Positions 1 through 9,655 of a DNA stretch of 55,910 nucleotides are shown piece after piece. The stretch's first letter is position 1. The number at the start of each line of letters is the position of its first letter. A program made the position numbers and the translations under genes. The notes beneath the pieces were generated by a model. The model ran no database searches, was not told the origin of the DNA, and saw only the letters and a list, made by a program, of their open reading frames with translations. Origin of the DNA: Mediterranea sp. (in: CFB group bacteria) (GTDB taxonomy: Bacteria; Bacteroidota; Bacteroidia; Bacteroidales; Bacteroidaceae); contig JAISIZ010000088.1 of assembly GCA_031261785.1 (NCBI GenBank), positions 1 through 55,910 on the forward strand. Reading direction: 5' to 3'.

Positions 1-1116
1 GTCGTCATCCTCATCGACGAGTACGATTCGCCCCTGCTCGATTCCACCGGCGACGAGAAGTTGCGCAAGGAGTTGCGCCTCATCACCCGCGAGTTCTTCA
101 GCCCGCTGAAGGACAACACCGAGATCCTCCGCTTCCTCTTCATCACCGGCATCACCAAATTCAGCCAGATGAGCATATTCAGCGAGCTGAATAGCCTGCA
201 GAACATCAGCTTATGGGAACAGTACAGCGGCATCTGCGGCATCACCGAAAAGGAGTTGCTCGCCAATTTCAAGCCCGATAACGAGGCGTTGGCCAGGCGC
301 AACAAGGAGACGTTCGAGGAAGCGTGCGCCCACTTGGAGCGGATGTACGACGGCTACCACTTCTGCGAGGAGAGCGAGGGCGTGTACAACCCCTTCTCGA
401 TCATCAACGTACTGGCCGGCCAGCGATACGATAGCTACTGGTACTCCACCGGCACCCCCACGTTCCTCATCGACCTGCTGCGCGTGCGGAACATGCCGCT
501 GATGGACATGGAAGGGTGCAAGACCATGCCCGCCGCGTTTGACAAATCGACGGATACGCTCACCGACCCCATCCCCGTGCTCTACCAAAGCGGATACCTC
601 ACTATCAAGGATTTCCAGAACGGCATATACACCCTGGGCTACCCCAACGAGGAGGTGCGCTATGGCTTCCTGAACTCGTTGCTTCCCGCCGTGCTGGGGC
701 ATAGCGAGATGGAGAACGGTATGAACATCATCGCCATGAAGGAAGCGCTCGACACGGGCGACATCGACGGCTGCCTCACGCGCCTGCGCGCGTTCGTCGC
801 CTCCATCCCCTACGAGAAGAAGAGCGATAACGAGTCGCGCTTCGAGACCATCTTCTACATCATCTTCACGCTCATGGGCCAACTCACTCGCACGCAGGTG
901 AAGACCTCAGCCGGCCGTGTCGACGTCGTGATCACCAACAAGGACTACGTCTACCTCTTCGAATTGAAGGTGGATTCCACCCCCGAGGAGGCGTTGGCGC
1001 AGATCGACGCGAAGGGTTATGCCATCCCCTACGAAGCCGACGGGCGGACGATAGTGAAAGTGGGGATCAATTACGACAAGGAGACGAGAGGTATCGCGGA
1101 ATGGAAGGCGGAATGA
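1..1116 (+). CDS. AAA-ATPase-like / PD-(D/E)XK protein (DUF1703 type), 5' truncated by window edge
   Basis: The reading frame is open from base 1, so the N-terminal part with the Walker A loop lies outside the window. The first visible residues, VVILIDEYDSP, are the Walker B strand of the AAA-ATPase-like family (PF09820). The C-terminal end has a PD-(D/E)XK arrangement, GRVDVVI with Asp at visible residue 308 and FELK with Glu321 and Lys323, as in PDDEXK_9 (PF08011). Such proteins occur in many copies in Bacteroidales genomes; their role is unknown, and a mobile-element or nuclease function is often guessed. A short N-terminal stub of the same family lies at 42980-43384. The gene converges on the mannan locus and looks intact up to its stop. 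Confidence 0.85.
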   Translation, partial: VVILIDEYDSPLLDSTGDEKLRKELRLITREFFSPLKDNTEILRFLFITGITKFSQMSIFSELNSLQNISLWEQYSGICGITEKELLANFKPDNEALARRNKETFEEACAHLERMYDGYHFCEESEGVYNPFSIINVLAGQRYDSYWYSTGTPTFLIDLLRVRNMPLMDMEGCKTMPAAFDKSTDTLTDPIPVLYQSGYLTIKDFQNGIYTLGYPNEEVRYGFLNSLLPAVLGHSEMENGMNIIAMKEALDTGDIDGCLTRLRAFVASIPYEKKSDNESRFETIFYIIFTLMGQLTRTQVKTSAGRVDVVITNKDYVYLFELKVDSTPEEALAQIDAKGYAIPYEADGRTIVKVGINYDKETRGIAEWKAE

Positions 1117-1125
1117 CGCGGGACG

Positions 1126-1150
1126 GCCGTACAGTTCAAGGCACGGCTTT
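1126..1150 (+). terminator. weak terminator-like hairpin between convergent genes
   Basis: GCCGT (1126-1130) can pair with ACGGC (1143-1147), followed by TTT. It lies in the 46-base gap between two converging genes. The stem is short, so this is a weak call. Confidence 0.25.
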
Positions 1151-1162
1151 GTACAACGGGGG

Positions 1163-2365
1163 TTATCCCTCTTTATCTTGCCCCATTCGACCGATCAGTT
1201 CCAGACACATCCGCCCGTTGTGATACGGGCATTTCCAGAAGCCGGCCTTGTCGTCGTCGGTGTTCACGGTGCCGTTGGCCCGCAGGCTCCAGTGCCACTC
1301 ACCGCGAGCCGTGTCGACCAGGTGGCGCTTGATGAACGCCCATCCTCGCAAGGCGGTGCGTAATGCCTCCTCGTCGGCGAAGTGCTGGTAGAGGTTGACG
1401 TGCCCTACCACATTCTCCGCCTGCACCCACCAGTGGCAGTCGGCATCGGTGATGTCGCTGTCGGGGAAGCGCTCGTACATCATTCCGCCTTCGGCGTTCA
1501 GTCCTTCGGCAGCGGCGGCTGCAATCCTCTTCACCACGGGTTCCACGCGCCGGAGCAGGGCGTCGTCACCCAGCGTTAGCGCTGCTTCGTGCAGCAGCCA
1601 GGAGGCCTCGATGTCGTGCCCGTAGGAGATGGTGTTGGAGCGGGGCGTCCAGTCGTCGCTGAAGAAGAGTCCGAGGTGCCCGGTGCGGGGGTCGACAATC
1701 TTGTCGACAAAAAGCTCGACTAATCCCCGCAGCTGCCGCTCCAGCCTCTCGTCCCGGCATACCCGGTAAAGGTTGGTGTAAGGCTCCAGGATGTGCAGGT
1801 GGGTGTTCATCGTCTTCCGTTCGTTGGCGTCTTTCTCGCTCAGGCGCATGTCGGCCAGCTCTTGCCACGAGCGGGTGAGCGCCTCGCGATAGCCGCCCCA
1901 CACGAGGTCGTAACAGTGCCGTTCGATGTCGACGGCGAGGTGTATCGCGGCTGTCAGCGCCTCCGCGTCGCCCGTGGCCCGGTGGTATTCGCTTAGGCCG
2001 TAGATGGCGAAGCCGATGGCGTACGTCTGCTTCTTGGCCTCGAGCGGATCGCCCGCATAGTCGACAGACCAGCACACGCCGCCGAACACCGGATCGACGA
2101 AGCGATCCAAGAGGTACCGCTTCGCCCGTGTCGCCATCACGAAGTATTCCTCCTTGCGCAGCAGGCGATAGGCTGCCGAGAAGGTCCACAGGATACGGGC
2201 GTTGAGCACCGCGCCTTTCGCCGCCTCGGGCACCAGCATGTCGGTGCCGGTGACGCGTCCGTAGAAGCCGCCCTCACGCTCGTCCACCATCCTGTCCATC
2301 CAGAACGGCAGGATGTTGGTGGTCAGTTCCGCTTCCAGTTCTTTGCGTAGAGTCGATAAATCCAT
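1163..2365 (-). CDS. N-acylglucosamine 2-epimerase family: probable mannobiose/cellobiose 2-epimerase
   Basis: A 400-residue (alpha/alpha)6-barrel epimerase of the AGE family. Conserved histidines are visible at 189 and 191 (NTHLH), 250 (YGHDIE) and 382 (YHNGR); the last two match the catalytic pair known from cellobiose 2-epimerases. The expected reaction converts beta-1,4-mannobiose to 4-O-beta-mannosyl-glucose in the cytoplasm, supplying the GH130 phosphorylase encoded upstream. There is no signal peptide, which fits a cytoplasmic site. It is the last gene of the minus-strand mannan operon, 47 bases after the transporter. The order GH26, GH130, transporter and epimerase resembles the mannan cluster described in Bacteroides fragilis. 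Substrate assignment rests on this context. Confidence 0.9.
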   Translation of the reverse strand: MDLSTLRKELEAELTTNILPFWMDRMVDEREGGFYGRVTGTDMLVPEAAKGAVLNARILWTFSAAYRLLRKEEYFVMATRAKRYLLDRFVDPVFGGVCWSVDYAGDPLEAKKQTYAIGFAIYGLSEYHRATGDAEALTAAIHLAVDIERHCYDLVWGGYREALTRSWQELADMRLSEKDANERKTMNTHLHILEPYTNLYRVCRDERLERQLRGLVELFVDKIVDPRTGHLGLFFSDDWTPRSNTISYGHDIEASWLLHEAALTLGDDALLRRVEPVVKRIAAAAAEGLNAEGGMMYERFPDSDITDADCHWWVQAENVVGHVNLYQHFADEEALRTALRGWAFIKRHLVDTARGEWHWSLRANGTVNTDDDKAGFWKCPYHNGRMCLELIGRMGQDKEG

Positions 2366-2380
2366 ATTCTTTAGTTGTTA

Positions 2381-2417
2381 GTTGACAAGGGCCTTGTCCC
2401 CTTGTCCCCTTGTCAAC
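2381..2417. repeat. inverted repeat in the transporter-epimerase gap
   Basis: GTTGACAAGG (2381-2390) is a perfect inverse of CCTTGTCAAC (2408-2417), and the loop holds further CCTTGTCC copies. The right arm covers the transporter stop codon. The same CAAGG/CCTTG text forms the hairpin at 7581-7654 in the same locus, so this looks like a repeated intergenic stem-loop that may stabilise or attenuate the operon mRNA. Confidence 0.6.
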
Positions 2418-3792
2418 TCTGTTTCCTCACCGTGCGCAGCCGTTCGTTGATGTCGGCCACGCGTTGCTTCGTGAGGGGATAGAAGTAGACGATGACGACA
2501 GAGGCCAGCGCCACGACGGCGGGAATCCAGCTCATCAGCGTCTTCAGGCCTGTAAGGGCTTCGGGGGTTTGCGTGGCGTCCGAGGCCGTGCTGTACCCGA
2601 AGGCGGCCAGTATCCACATCACCGCGGCGCCGCCGAACGCTCCGCCAAACTTCTGCGCCATGGACGAGGAGGAGAAGATCAGTCCCGTGGAGGCCGTGCC
2701 GTCTTTCAGCTCGGCGTAGTCGGACACGTCGGCGTACATGCTCCAGATGAGCGGCGAGACGATGCCCGTACCCACGGAGATGACCACCTGCAACAGCAAC
2801 ATGATCCAGAAGCCCGTGCCCGTGGCGGGTACGTAGAAGAAGAGGACGCTCAGCACAGCCAGCGCCGCCATGGTGCCGATGTAGGTGTTCTTCTTGCCGA
2901 AGGCGTGCGAGAGGGGCACGGCGAGCACCACGCCCACCATGTTGGCCACCTCGCCCACACCGAGAAACAGTCCGGCGTAGAACAGGAACGAGAAGTCGCC
3001 CAGCGACAGCATGGCGTCGGCGCCGACGTAATCCTTGAAGAAGTAGGCCGCCGTGGCGCCCCGTACCGTGTTGAACAGGTTGGAGCAGAGGGCGGCGCCG
3101 ATGAGCAGCCACCAGGGCACGTTGGCGAGCAACGACCGGAAGTCCTTCCCCACCGAGACGGTGGAGACGCTCTTGACATGCTCGCGCGTGAGGCCAAAGC
3201 AGAGCAGGAAGATAAGGAAGCAAGCGGCGGCGATCACCATCATGGCATATTGCCAGCTTTGCGTGTCGGTTCCCGTCATCCCCTTGAAGGCGTCGCAGAG
3301 CGGCTCCCAGGCGAAGAGGGCGATGAAGCTGCCGCCGTAGGCGAAGAACATGCGGAAGGAGGAGAAGATGGTCTTCTCGTCCGACTCCGCCGACACCACG
3401 CCCAGCATGGCGCCGTAGGGTACGTTGATGGCGGTGTAGACCGTCATCATCAGGATGTAGGTGACGTAAGCCCACACCAGCTTACCCGTGGTGCCCCACT
3501 CGGGCGTGGTGAACAGCAGCACGCCGCAAACGGAGAAGGGCAACGCCATCCACAACAGGTAGGGACGATACTTGCCCCAACGGGTGTGGGTGCGGTCGGC
3601 GATGATGCCCATCATGGGATCGGACACGGCATCCCAGACGCGTGTCACCAGCAGCAGGATGCCCGTGTCGGCCAGGCTCAAGCCGTAGATGTTGGAGTAG
3701 AAGATGGGCAGGTAGTACGAGAATATCTTCCAGAACATCGACGACGACATGTCGCCGAAACCATAGCCTATCTTCTCTTTGAGGTTTTTCAT
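2413..3792 (-). CDS. GPH-family sugar:cation symporter (probable mannobiose importer)
   Basis: A 459-residue protein with about 12 hydrophobic segments, of the glycoside-pentoside-hexuronide (MelB-like) transporter family. The family signature near residues 55-75 is clear: [20 protein letters not shown]. The expected role is cation-coupled uptake of mannan disaccharides across the inner membrane. Its ATG overlaps the stop codon of the GH130 gene (ATGA, 3789-3792), which implies translational coupling between importer and phosphorylase. The substrate is inferred from neighbours only. Confidence 0.9.
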   Translation of the reverse strand: MKNLKEKIGYGFGDMSSSMFWKIFSYYLPIFYSNIYGLSLADTGILLLVTRVWDAVSDPMMGIIADRTHTRWGKYRPYLLWMALPFSVCGVLLFTTPEWGTTGKLVWAYVTYILMMTVYTAINVPYGAMLGVVSAESDEKTIFSSFRMFFAYGGSFIALFAWEPLCDAFKGMTGTDTQSWQYAMMVIAAACFLIFLLCFGLTREHVKSVSTVSVGKDFRSLLANVPWWLLIGAALCSNLFNTVRGATAAYFFKDYVGADAMLSLGDFSFLFYAGLFLGVGEVANMVGVVLAVPLSHAFGKKNTYIGTMAALAVLSVLFFYVPATGTGFWIMLLLQVVISVGTGIVSPLIWSMYADVSDYAELKDGTASTGLIFSSSSMAQKFGGAFGGAAVMWILAAFGYSTASDATQTPEALTGLKTLMSWIPAVVALASVVIVYFYPLTKQRVADINERLRTVRKQS

Positions 3793-4958
3793 TTCCTTTT
3801 CATGTTTTTATCGATCAGTCGTTTCAGCGTCTCTACCGAGGCCGACGTGGAGAGTCCGTCCTCGGGCGTATGCAGGCAGTAGTCCACCAGCTTGTCGATG
3901 GTGGAAACGGCCACGTGCATTCGCGTGTCCGACGAGGCATAGTAGATGAGCACCCGTCCGTCGTCGTCGGCTATCCATCCGTTGGTGAAGAGCACGTTGC
4001 TCACGTCGCCCACGCGCTCCATGCCTTCGGGCACCATGAAGGCTCCTCCGGGCGAGGCCACGCGGCAGGTGGGATCGTCGAGCGCCGTCATGTACAGGTA
4101 GAGCACGTAGCGCAGACCCGCCGCGCAGCCGCGCACGCCGTGCGCCAGGTGCAGCCATCCCCGCGGTGTCTTGATAGGCGCCGGCCCCTCGCCGTTCTTC
4201 ACCTCCTTGATGGTGTGGTAGTAGCGCAGGTCGATGATGGTCTCCTCGCATACCTCGGCGCGGGTGATGTCGTCGACCAGCGCCCAGCCTATCCCTCCTC
4301 CCCGTCCGGCGTCGATGAATCCGTCTTGCGGGCGGGTATAGAGGGCGTATTTCCCCTCCACGAACTCGGGGTGCAGCACCACGTTGCGCTGCTGGAAGCG
4401 GCTCTTCAGGTCGGGTAGCCGTTGCCACGTCTTCAGGTCGCGGGTGCGGGCGATGCCGGCGGTGGCCGTGGCCGACGAGAGGTCGCCCGCGGGGGCGTTG
4501 TCGTCGTGCCGCTCCACGCAGAAGATACCGTATATCCATCCATCCTCATGCGCCGTGAGGCGCATGTCGTACACGTTGGTGGCGGGCACCGTGTCCTCGG
4601 GCATCGTCACGGGGTAGTCCCAGAAGCGGAAGTTGTCCACGCCGTTGGGACTCTCGGCCACGGCGAAGAACGACTTCCTGTCGGCTCCCTCCACGCGTAC
4701 CATGAGTAGGTAGCGTCCGTTCCACTTGATGGCGCCCGAGTTCATCGTGGCGTTCATGCCGATGCGTTCCATCAGGTAGGGGTTGGTACGCTCGTCGAGG
4801 TCGTATCGCCAGAAGACGGGCGTGTGCTCCGCCGTCAGCACGGGGTATTCGTAACGGGTAAAGACACCGTTTCCACCGGCCACCGGCATGTTCTTTCTCG
4901 TGATCAGCTCTTCGTGTTTCCGCAAGAGCGTCGTCACTCTCTGCTCGAATGTTTCCAT
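3789..4958 (-). CDS. GH130 family 4-O-beta-D-mannosyl-D-glucose phosphorylase
   Basis: A 389-residue cytoplasmic enzyme without a signal peptide. It has the GH130_1 pattern: [20 protein letters not shown] near residues 34-53, NATMNSGAI near 69-77, and VYDMR with Asp131, which matches the proton-donor Asp131 known from the B. fragilis enzyme. Expected reaction: mannosyl-glucose plus phosphate gives alpha-mannose 1-phosphate plus glucose. It sits between the GH26 gene (13-base gap) and the transporter (4-base overlap). With the epimerase it forms the recognised route for mannobiose use. Other GH130 substrates, such as mannobiose itself, cannot be fully excluded. Confidence 0.93.
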   Translation of the reverse strand: METFEQRVTTLLRKHEELITRKNMPVAGGNGVFTRYEYPVLTAEHTPVFWRYDLDERTNPYLMERIGMNATMNSGAIKWNGRYLLMVRVEGADRKSFFAVAESPNGVDNFRFWDYPVTMPEDTVPATNVYDMRLTAHEDGWIYGIFCVERHDDNAPAGDLSSATATAGIARTRDLKTWQRLPDLKSRFQQRNVVLHPEFVEGKYALYTRPQDGFIDAGRGGGIGWALVDDITRAEVCEETIIDLRYYHTIKEVKNGEGPAPIKTPRGWLHLAHGVRGCAAGLRYVLYLYMTALDDPTCRVASPGGAFMVPEGMERVGDVSNVLFTNGWIADDDGRVLIYYASSDTRMHVAVSTIDKLVDYCLHTPEDGLSTSASVETLKRLIDKNMKRK

Positions 4959-4971
4959 AATCTCTTCTATT

Positions 4972-6051
4972 TTAAATATCTCCCGCGAACAACGTGCGGG
5001 GATCGTTATAAAACTCCACGAAATCCTCCGCCGACACTTGCCCCGGATAGGGCGCGTAGAAGTGCGTGGGGCGCTCGCGGGCGTTGCGCCACACCAGCAC
5101 GTAGGCCACGGGGTATTTCGCTACGGCGGGTAGCAGCGTGCCCGTCCACCAGCGGGCGTCGGGTACGCCCTCGTAGCCCGTCTCGGTGACGGCCGCCACC
5201 TTGTCGTGCGCCCGGGCCACGTCGGTGGTGAGGCGCAGCATACGTTCCATATTGGCTAAGTATTCGTCGCGGTCGAACTGGTAGGTGTCGAAGCCCACCA
5301 CGCTGATGAGGTCGTCGCCCGGGTAGCGTGCCAGGTACTGCGTCGTATCCCGCGGCTCGGCTCCCGGCGAGTAGGCATACAGCACGTTGTCCACTCCCCT
5401 CGCCCGCAGGCTGTCGGCCGTCATTCGCCACAACGCTTTGTACTCGTCGGGCGAGCAGAGCTTCTCGCCCCACCAGAACCAGCTACCCGTATGTTCGTGC
5501 CAGGGGCGGAAGAGCACGGGCACCTTCACCCCCTCCGCGGTGCGGAGCGAGCCGATGAAGTCGGCCACGCGCGCCAGCCAACCGCCGAACTTGGCGTGGT
5601 TGGTCCCTCCGGGAAGGATGGAGCGCACCACGGTGCTATCCGACACGTCCCAGGCGTCGCCTCCCGTGAGAGGGTTGCGGGCATGCCAGCTGATCGAGGC
5701 GATGCCGCCCCGTTCGTATTGATTGATGATTTCTTTCCGGATCTTGTCGAAGGCGACCTTGTCGAGGCTCTCCGTCCCGCCCAGCTCCAGCTCGCCGAGG
5801 TCGAAGCTGACGACGGCCGGATAGTCGCCGCAGACGCTCCGCACGTCGGAACGTCCCTCGTCGCCCTCCCACCCGATGCCGTACATCGTATCGTCGTGGT
5901 GGCCGAACATGATACCTTTTTGATGAACGGTACGCAGCTCGCCGAGCAGCCGCTCCGTCTCGGGCGTACGCTCGGGAGGTGTCGCCGTGCAGGCTGTCAA
6001 TGTCGCTACCAGTGCGGCAGCCAGCCCGATGGTATTTTTCACTCTTTTCAT
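4972..6051 (-). CDS. GH26 beta-mannanase lipoprotein (mannobiose-releasing type likely)
   Basis: A 359-residue protein from the ATG at 6051. I chose this start because it gives a clean lipoprotein signal with lipobox LTAC (Cys21); a longer reading starts at 6087 but adds only a non-signal stretch. GH26 catalytic residues are visible: the acid/base in [14 protein letters not shown] (Glu186) and the nucleophile in AVTETGYEG (Glu290). It should hydrolyse beta-1,4-mannan or its oligosaccharides at the cell surface or in the periplasm. It is the first gene after an internal promoter (6085-6128), so GH26, GH130, transporter and epimerase may form their own transcript. An exo-mode that releases mannobiose is inferred from the downstream enzymes. 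Confidence 0.92.
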   Translation of the reverse strand: MKRVKNTIGLAAALVATLTACTATPPERTPETERLLGELRTVHQKGIMFGHHDDTMYGIGWEGDEGRSDVRSVCGDYPAVVSFDLGELELGGTESLDKVAFDKIRKEIINQYERGGIASISWHARNPLTGGDAWDVSDSTVVRSILPGGTNHAKFGGWLARVADFIGSLRTAEGVKVPVLFRPWHEHTGSWFWWGEKLCSPDEYKALWRMTADSLRARGVDNVLYAYSPGAEPRDTTQYLARYPGDDLISVVGFDTYQFDRDEYLANMERMLRLTTDVARAHDKVAAVTETGYEGVPDARWWTGTLLPAVAKYPVAYVLVWRNARERPTHFYAPYPGQVSAEDFVEFYNDPRTLFAGDI

Positions 6052-6084
6052 GTCTTTCAAGTTATGCAAGTCGATGTTCCACCG

Positions 6085-6128
6085 CAAAGATAAATGTTTT
6101 CGACATGCGAAACTAATACTATCTTATC
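6085..6128 (-). promoter_or_regulatory. internal mannan-locus promoter with operator-like box
   Basis: Read on the minus strand, the box GATAAGATAGTAT (6116-6128) is followed by GTTT (6110-6113), 17 bases, and TATCTTTG (6085-6092), a match to the Bacteroidota -7 box TANNTTTG. Transcription should start near 6078, before the GH26 ATG at 6051. The box overlaps the stop codon of the upstream GH26 gene. The same arrangement, with the same spacing, occurs before susC at 16126-16169. Confidence 0.7.
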
Positions 6129-7551
6129 TTATTGTTATATCAAGCTGATCCCTTGTCACCACATACGGTTGGTTCATGGCATCCTGCCACCACGCGTCGG
6201 TGGCGTGCGCGTTGGCCGCTCCGTCGTTGTCGTACCACGGCATGAACCACATCCACCGGGCGCCCGCCGTCCATTGTTCGGAGATGGGACCCACGCGGCT
6301 GTTGGTGTAGTCCGACCATCCGCACTCGGCCAGGGCCACTAATTTGTCGGCGTACGTCTGGCTGATGAGCCGATACTGCGAGACGCAGCTGGCTGTGGTG
6401 TTGCCATAGAGGTCGCGGCCGATGATGTCCACGTAGCCGTCGCCCGGATAGAACGCGTCGTCCTTCGTCTGCGTGGTCCACACCCAGACGAGGTTGTTGA
6501 GTCCCTCCGCCGCGAAGTAGTCGAACATGTATCTCCACAGCTTGACGTAAGCCGCTCCCCCATCGTTTCCCCACCAGAACCACGACGTGCCGCCCGTGTA
6601 TTCGTAGATATTGCCCGAAGCCTCGTGCAGCGGCCGCCACAGCACGGGTATGCCGGCGTCGCGCAGCAGCTTGAGGTAGCCGGCGAGCTTCGCCAGGTCG
6701 GCTCGTACCCAGTCGTTCTCCCACGTTCCCTCCACGGTGGCGTTGGCGGTGCGGAAAGTCGTCGCGCCCGTCTGGTACGTCAACGTGGCGGGGTCGACGG
6801 TCGCCCCCTCGGCGGGTTGCGTGGATGGCACGCACCAGTGCCAGCCGATGTAGACTATCCCGCCGGCGTCCCACCACTCGCTTACGGGCGTGATGTCGCC
6901 GTAGTCTATCCAGTTGGCGGGCGACCAGGCGAGGTGGATATAGTCGTATCCGTTGATGGCGGGATACTTGCCCGTGAGTTGCGCCACGCGGTCGGACTCG
7001 GTGTGGTTCCACGCCACGTCGGCCATCATGCCCGAGAGCGTCTTCTGCCCATAGATGCCGCGGAGGTAGGCGTAGAGGCTCACCGCCTCGGCCGATGGGT
7101 TCGGCACGGCCAGCGTGGCCTTGATCTGTGGCTGCTCACGTTCGCTGGTGCTGAAGGCGAGCGTGTACTCCCGCTTGTTGAATCCCTCCTCCTCGAAGCG
7201 CAAGGCGTACGTACCGACACGCAAGGTGTAGGCGGTGCTTCCCTCGAGCCGCCCCGTGGGTACGGTCAGCATCCGTCCGCTTGCCGTAGCGGTCGCCACG
7301 GCGTCGCCGTTCAGCGTGATGGATTGCGCCATCACGGTGGTGATGGCCTGGTCGAACGTCAGCGTGAGCGTCGTCGTGCTCTCAGGGTCGACGGTGTCGC
7401 CGTCGCCGGGCACGGAGGAGACCAATGACGCAGGCAATGGCTCATCTATCACGGGGTCGTCGGCTCCGCCGCCTCCGCAGGAGGACAAGAAGAGCGGTGC
7501 CGCTCCGCACAGCAGTGTGGCGAGGCGGGCAAGTAGGGAAAGCTTTTTCAT
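6124..7551 (-). CDS. GH26 mannanase lipoprotein with N-terminal Ig-like (Big_5) domain
   Basis: A 475-residue protein from the ATG at 7551, chosen because it begins a lipoprotein signal ending LSSC (Cys25); the longer frame from 7656 runs through an intergenic hairpin. Residues about 40-137 look like a SbsA/Big_5 Ig-like domain that lifts the enzyme from the membrane. The GH26 barrel covers about 150-475, with the acid/base in WRPLHEASGN (Glu310) and the nucleophile in ALAECGW (Glu409). It probably makes the first cuts in mannan at the cell surface, complementing the smaller GH26. It is encoded 110 bases after the six-domain surface lipoprotein, with a stem-loop between them. Confidence 0.92.
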   Translation of the reverse strand: MKKLSLLARLATLLCGAAPLFLSSCGGGGADDPVIDEPLPASLVSSVPGDGDTVDPESTTTLTLTFDQAITTVMAQSITLNGDAVATATASGRMLTVPTGRLEGSTAYTLRVGTYALRFEEEGFNKREYTLAFSTSEREQPQIKATLAVPNPSAEAVSLYAYLRGIYGQKTLSGMMADVAWNHTESDRVAQLTGKYPAINGYDYIHLAWSPANWIDYGDITPVSEWWDAGGIVYIGWHWCVPSTQPAEGATVDPATLTYQTGATTFRTANATVEGTWENDWVRADLAKLAGYLKLLRDAGIPVLWRPLHEASGNIYEYTGGTSWFWWGNDGGAAYVKLWRYMFDYFAAEGLNNLVWVWTTQTKDDAFYPGDGYVDIIGRDLYGNTTASCVSQYRLISQTYADKLVALAECGWSDYTNSRVGPISEQWTAGARWMWFMPWYDNDGAANAHATDAWWQDAMNQPYVVTRDQLDITIR

Positions 7552-7580
7552 CAATATAAAGAGATAAAGGGGAAGAAAGA

Positions 7581-7654
7581 GACAAGGAGACAAGGAAGAT
7601 AGCTTGGGCGCAGACCCGCAAAGTCCTTGTCCCCTATCTCCTTGTCTCCTTGTC
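7581..7654. repeat. 16-bp perfect inverted repeat before the second GH26 gene
   Basis: GACAAGGAGACAAGGA (7581-7596) is exactly inverted at 7639-7654, with a 42-base loop that carries further CCTTGTCC text. It lies in the 110-base gap between the surface lipoprotein and GH26 genes and shares its core with the repeat at 2381-2417. It may be an attenuator or an mRNA-stabilising stem that lowers enzyme output relative to SusC/D; that role is inference. Confidence 0.65.
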
Positions 7655-7661
7655 AAACTAC

Positions 7662-9611
7662 TTATTCGTACACGTAGACGCGCTTGACGATACAGCCGTT
7701 GCCCACGAACAGTAATACATTACCTTGCGCGGTAATCAAATCAATATCCGCCTGCGCCAATGTAAACTCGAAATTCGTGTCGGTAGCGTCGAAAGGCCAA
7801 TCCGTGCCATTTCCGGCAGACGGAAGGTTACCCCACCAACCCGCGCAGAAACGTAGCGTCCAATATGTCTGACTGGGATCGCACACAAAGTCTATTCCCA
7901 TCGTACTTCCAGCGACCAATTGCGAGGGATCTATCGGTGCGACATGGCTTCCACTCCAATCGCACGGACCTATCGATCCCGTCCACAGCACATTGATCAC
8001 CTGGATGATACCCTCGCTAAGGAATTCCGCTCCCTCGTAGTTCACCATCTTGATTTTGTAAGCCAACGGGTCAAGCCCTTGCGGCACCTCGAACGTGACG
8101 GAAGTCGCGCTACGCTCCTCGAAGTACGTCACCTTTGTCGTACCGAAATAGAACGCCTCCACATAGTTGAGGTTCTTGCCGGTAATGGTGATCAGCTCTC
8201 CCGATACCGTAGTCGTAGGCATCACGGAGATGGCGGGATCGGTAGCGGGCGTGATGGTCATCGTGAAGCCCGTGTCTATCGTCATGCCGTTCTTCAGCAC
8301 GAGTTGCAGCGCCCCCGTTTCGGCCACGAGGGGCACGGTAATCTTTATCGTACTGGCATCGACGAGATTCTCCTCGGCGACAGCGACGGTAAGGTCTCCC
8401 TCGCCAACGAATACGACACCACTCACGAGGTCAAAGTCCGTACCCGTAATCGTCACTTCCGTGCCCGCGAGCACCGGGTCGGGCGTATAGCTCGTGATGG
8501 TCGGCCGCTTGATCGCGACGCTTTCGGTCAACGACAATCCACTGGCCGTGTGGAACAGCACGTCGCCATCCTGCGCCAGAGCGAGCAGCGCCACGGTGAG
8601 TTGCGTCTCCGTTTGGCTGGCGGGTGTCGCGCCGGTGGCGTTGGTGAAGTCGATGGTGGTGATAAGGTCGAGGTCGGTGCCCGTCACGGTAATCACGTCG
8701 CCGGGACGAAGGTCGGCCACGGGCGTGATGGTCGTGATGACGGGAGCCACGAGGCTGAACGAATCGGTGAACGCGATACCCGAATAGGCCGTCACGGTAG
8801 CTCCGGCCAGATTGTTTGTCCCCAGCTTGGTGTCGGCGGGCACGACGACGGTAAATGACGTCTCACCCGGATTCTCCACCGGCACGGTAAGGCCGGTGCT
8901 GAACACTACGAATTCGATGAGGTCAAGGTCGGTACCCGTCACGGTCATCTCCTGCCCCGGTTTCACCAGCTCGCTGATGGAGGTCACCGTAGGCGCCACC
9001 ACGTCGGCTTCCATATCGCCCGAGTACACTTCCATCGGGATCTCGGCGCCGTTGGTCACCTTGATCACGCCCGAGCGGGCGCCGATGGGCACCAGCACCT
9101 CTATCTTGTAGCGGGTGTGGGTGATGAGTTCGGTGGTGGCGGCATTCTCCTGGAACACTACGGTGTTCATCAGGTTGAGGTAGTCGCCCTCGATGGTGAA
9201 CAGGTCGCCCGCCTTCACCCTCTCGGTGGTGATGGAGGTGATGGTCACCGGCTCGGAGAAGCTGAGCGGGGTCAGCGTCTCGATGTCGCCCTGCGCCGTT
9301 TGCAGCGTGGGGTATCCGGGCAGGGTCTCCTGCGGGATGTTGATCACGATCTCTGTGGGGCTTACCGACACGAAGTCGGTGATGGGGCCAACGCCGGGCA
9401 AGGTGATGGAGGTCACCTTGTCCATGTTGGTACCGATGAAGCGGAGCGTTCCGCCACGCAGGGCGGGGCTGGGGCCGTAGGAGCGGAGCACGGTGTTGCC
9501 GCTACCCATCTGCTCGGTGCTAAGCTCGTCTTGCGACTCGCCGCAGGCGGCGAGCGCGAACATGCCGACTGTCAGCACGAGACCCATCAAATAAGTATAT
9601 ATCTTCTTCAT
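7662..9611 (-). CDS. surface lipoprotein with six IPT/TIG domains (SusE/F-position glycan-binding protein)
   Basis: A 649-residue lipoprotein (lipobox LAAC near residue 22). Six IPT/TIG-like repeats follow, each marked by a turn such as TVTGTDLDLIEFVVF or TITGTDFDLVSGVVF. A C-terminal module of about 120 residues is rich in Trp and Cys (GPCDWSGSH, FCAGWWGN) and is the likely carbohydrate-binding end. Its place behind SusC, SusD and another binding lipoprotein fits a surface glycan-binding protein that captures mannan, with the IPT domains acting as a stalk. The neighbouring repeats are so alike that recombination could change the domain number. Confidence 0.8.
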   Translation of the reverse strand: MKKIYTYLMGLVLTVGMFALAACGESQDELSTEQMGSGNTVLRSYGPSPALRGGTLRFIGTNMDKVTSITLPGVGPITDFVSVSPTEIVINIPQETLPGYPTLQTAQGDIETLTPLSFSEPVTITSITTERVKAGDLFTIEGDYLNLMNTVVFQENAATTELITHTRYKIEVLVPIGARSGVIKVTNGAEIPMEVYSGDMEADVVAPTVTSISELVKPGQEMTVTGTDLDLIEFVVFSTGLTVPVENPGETSFTVVVPADTKLGTNNLAGATVTAYSGIAFTDSFSLVAPVITTITPVADLRPGDVITVTGTDLDLITTIDFTNATGATPASQTETQLTVALLALAQDGDVLFHTASGLSLTESVAIKRPTITSYTPDPVLAGTEVTITGTDFDLVSGVVFVGEGDLTVAVAEENLVDASTIKITVPLVAETGALQLVLKNGMTIDTGFTMTITPATDPAISVMPTTTVSGELITITGKNLNYVEAFYFGTTKVTYFEERSATSVTFEVPQGLDPLAYKIKMVNYEGAEFLSEGIIQVINVLWTGSIGPCDWSGSHVAPIDPSQLVAGSTMGIDFVCDPSQTYWTLRFCAGWWGNLPSAGNGTDWPFDATDTNFEFTLAQADIDLITAQGNVLLFVGNGCIVKRVYVYE

Positions 9612-9655
9612 AATCGAATACTACATTATATATATTGTCTATTCATATCGTTCGC

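Noticed and set aside
7552..7656. Extended N-terminus of the larger GH26 from 7656
   Set aside because: The extension runs through the intergenic hairpin and would place 35 residues before a standard lipoprotein signal.
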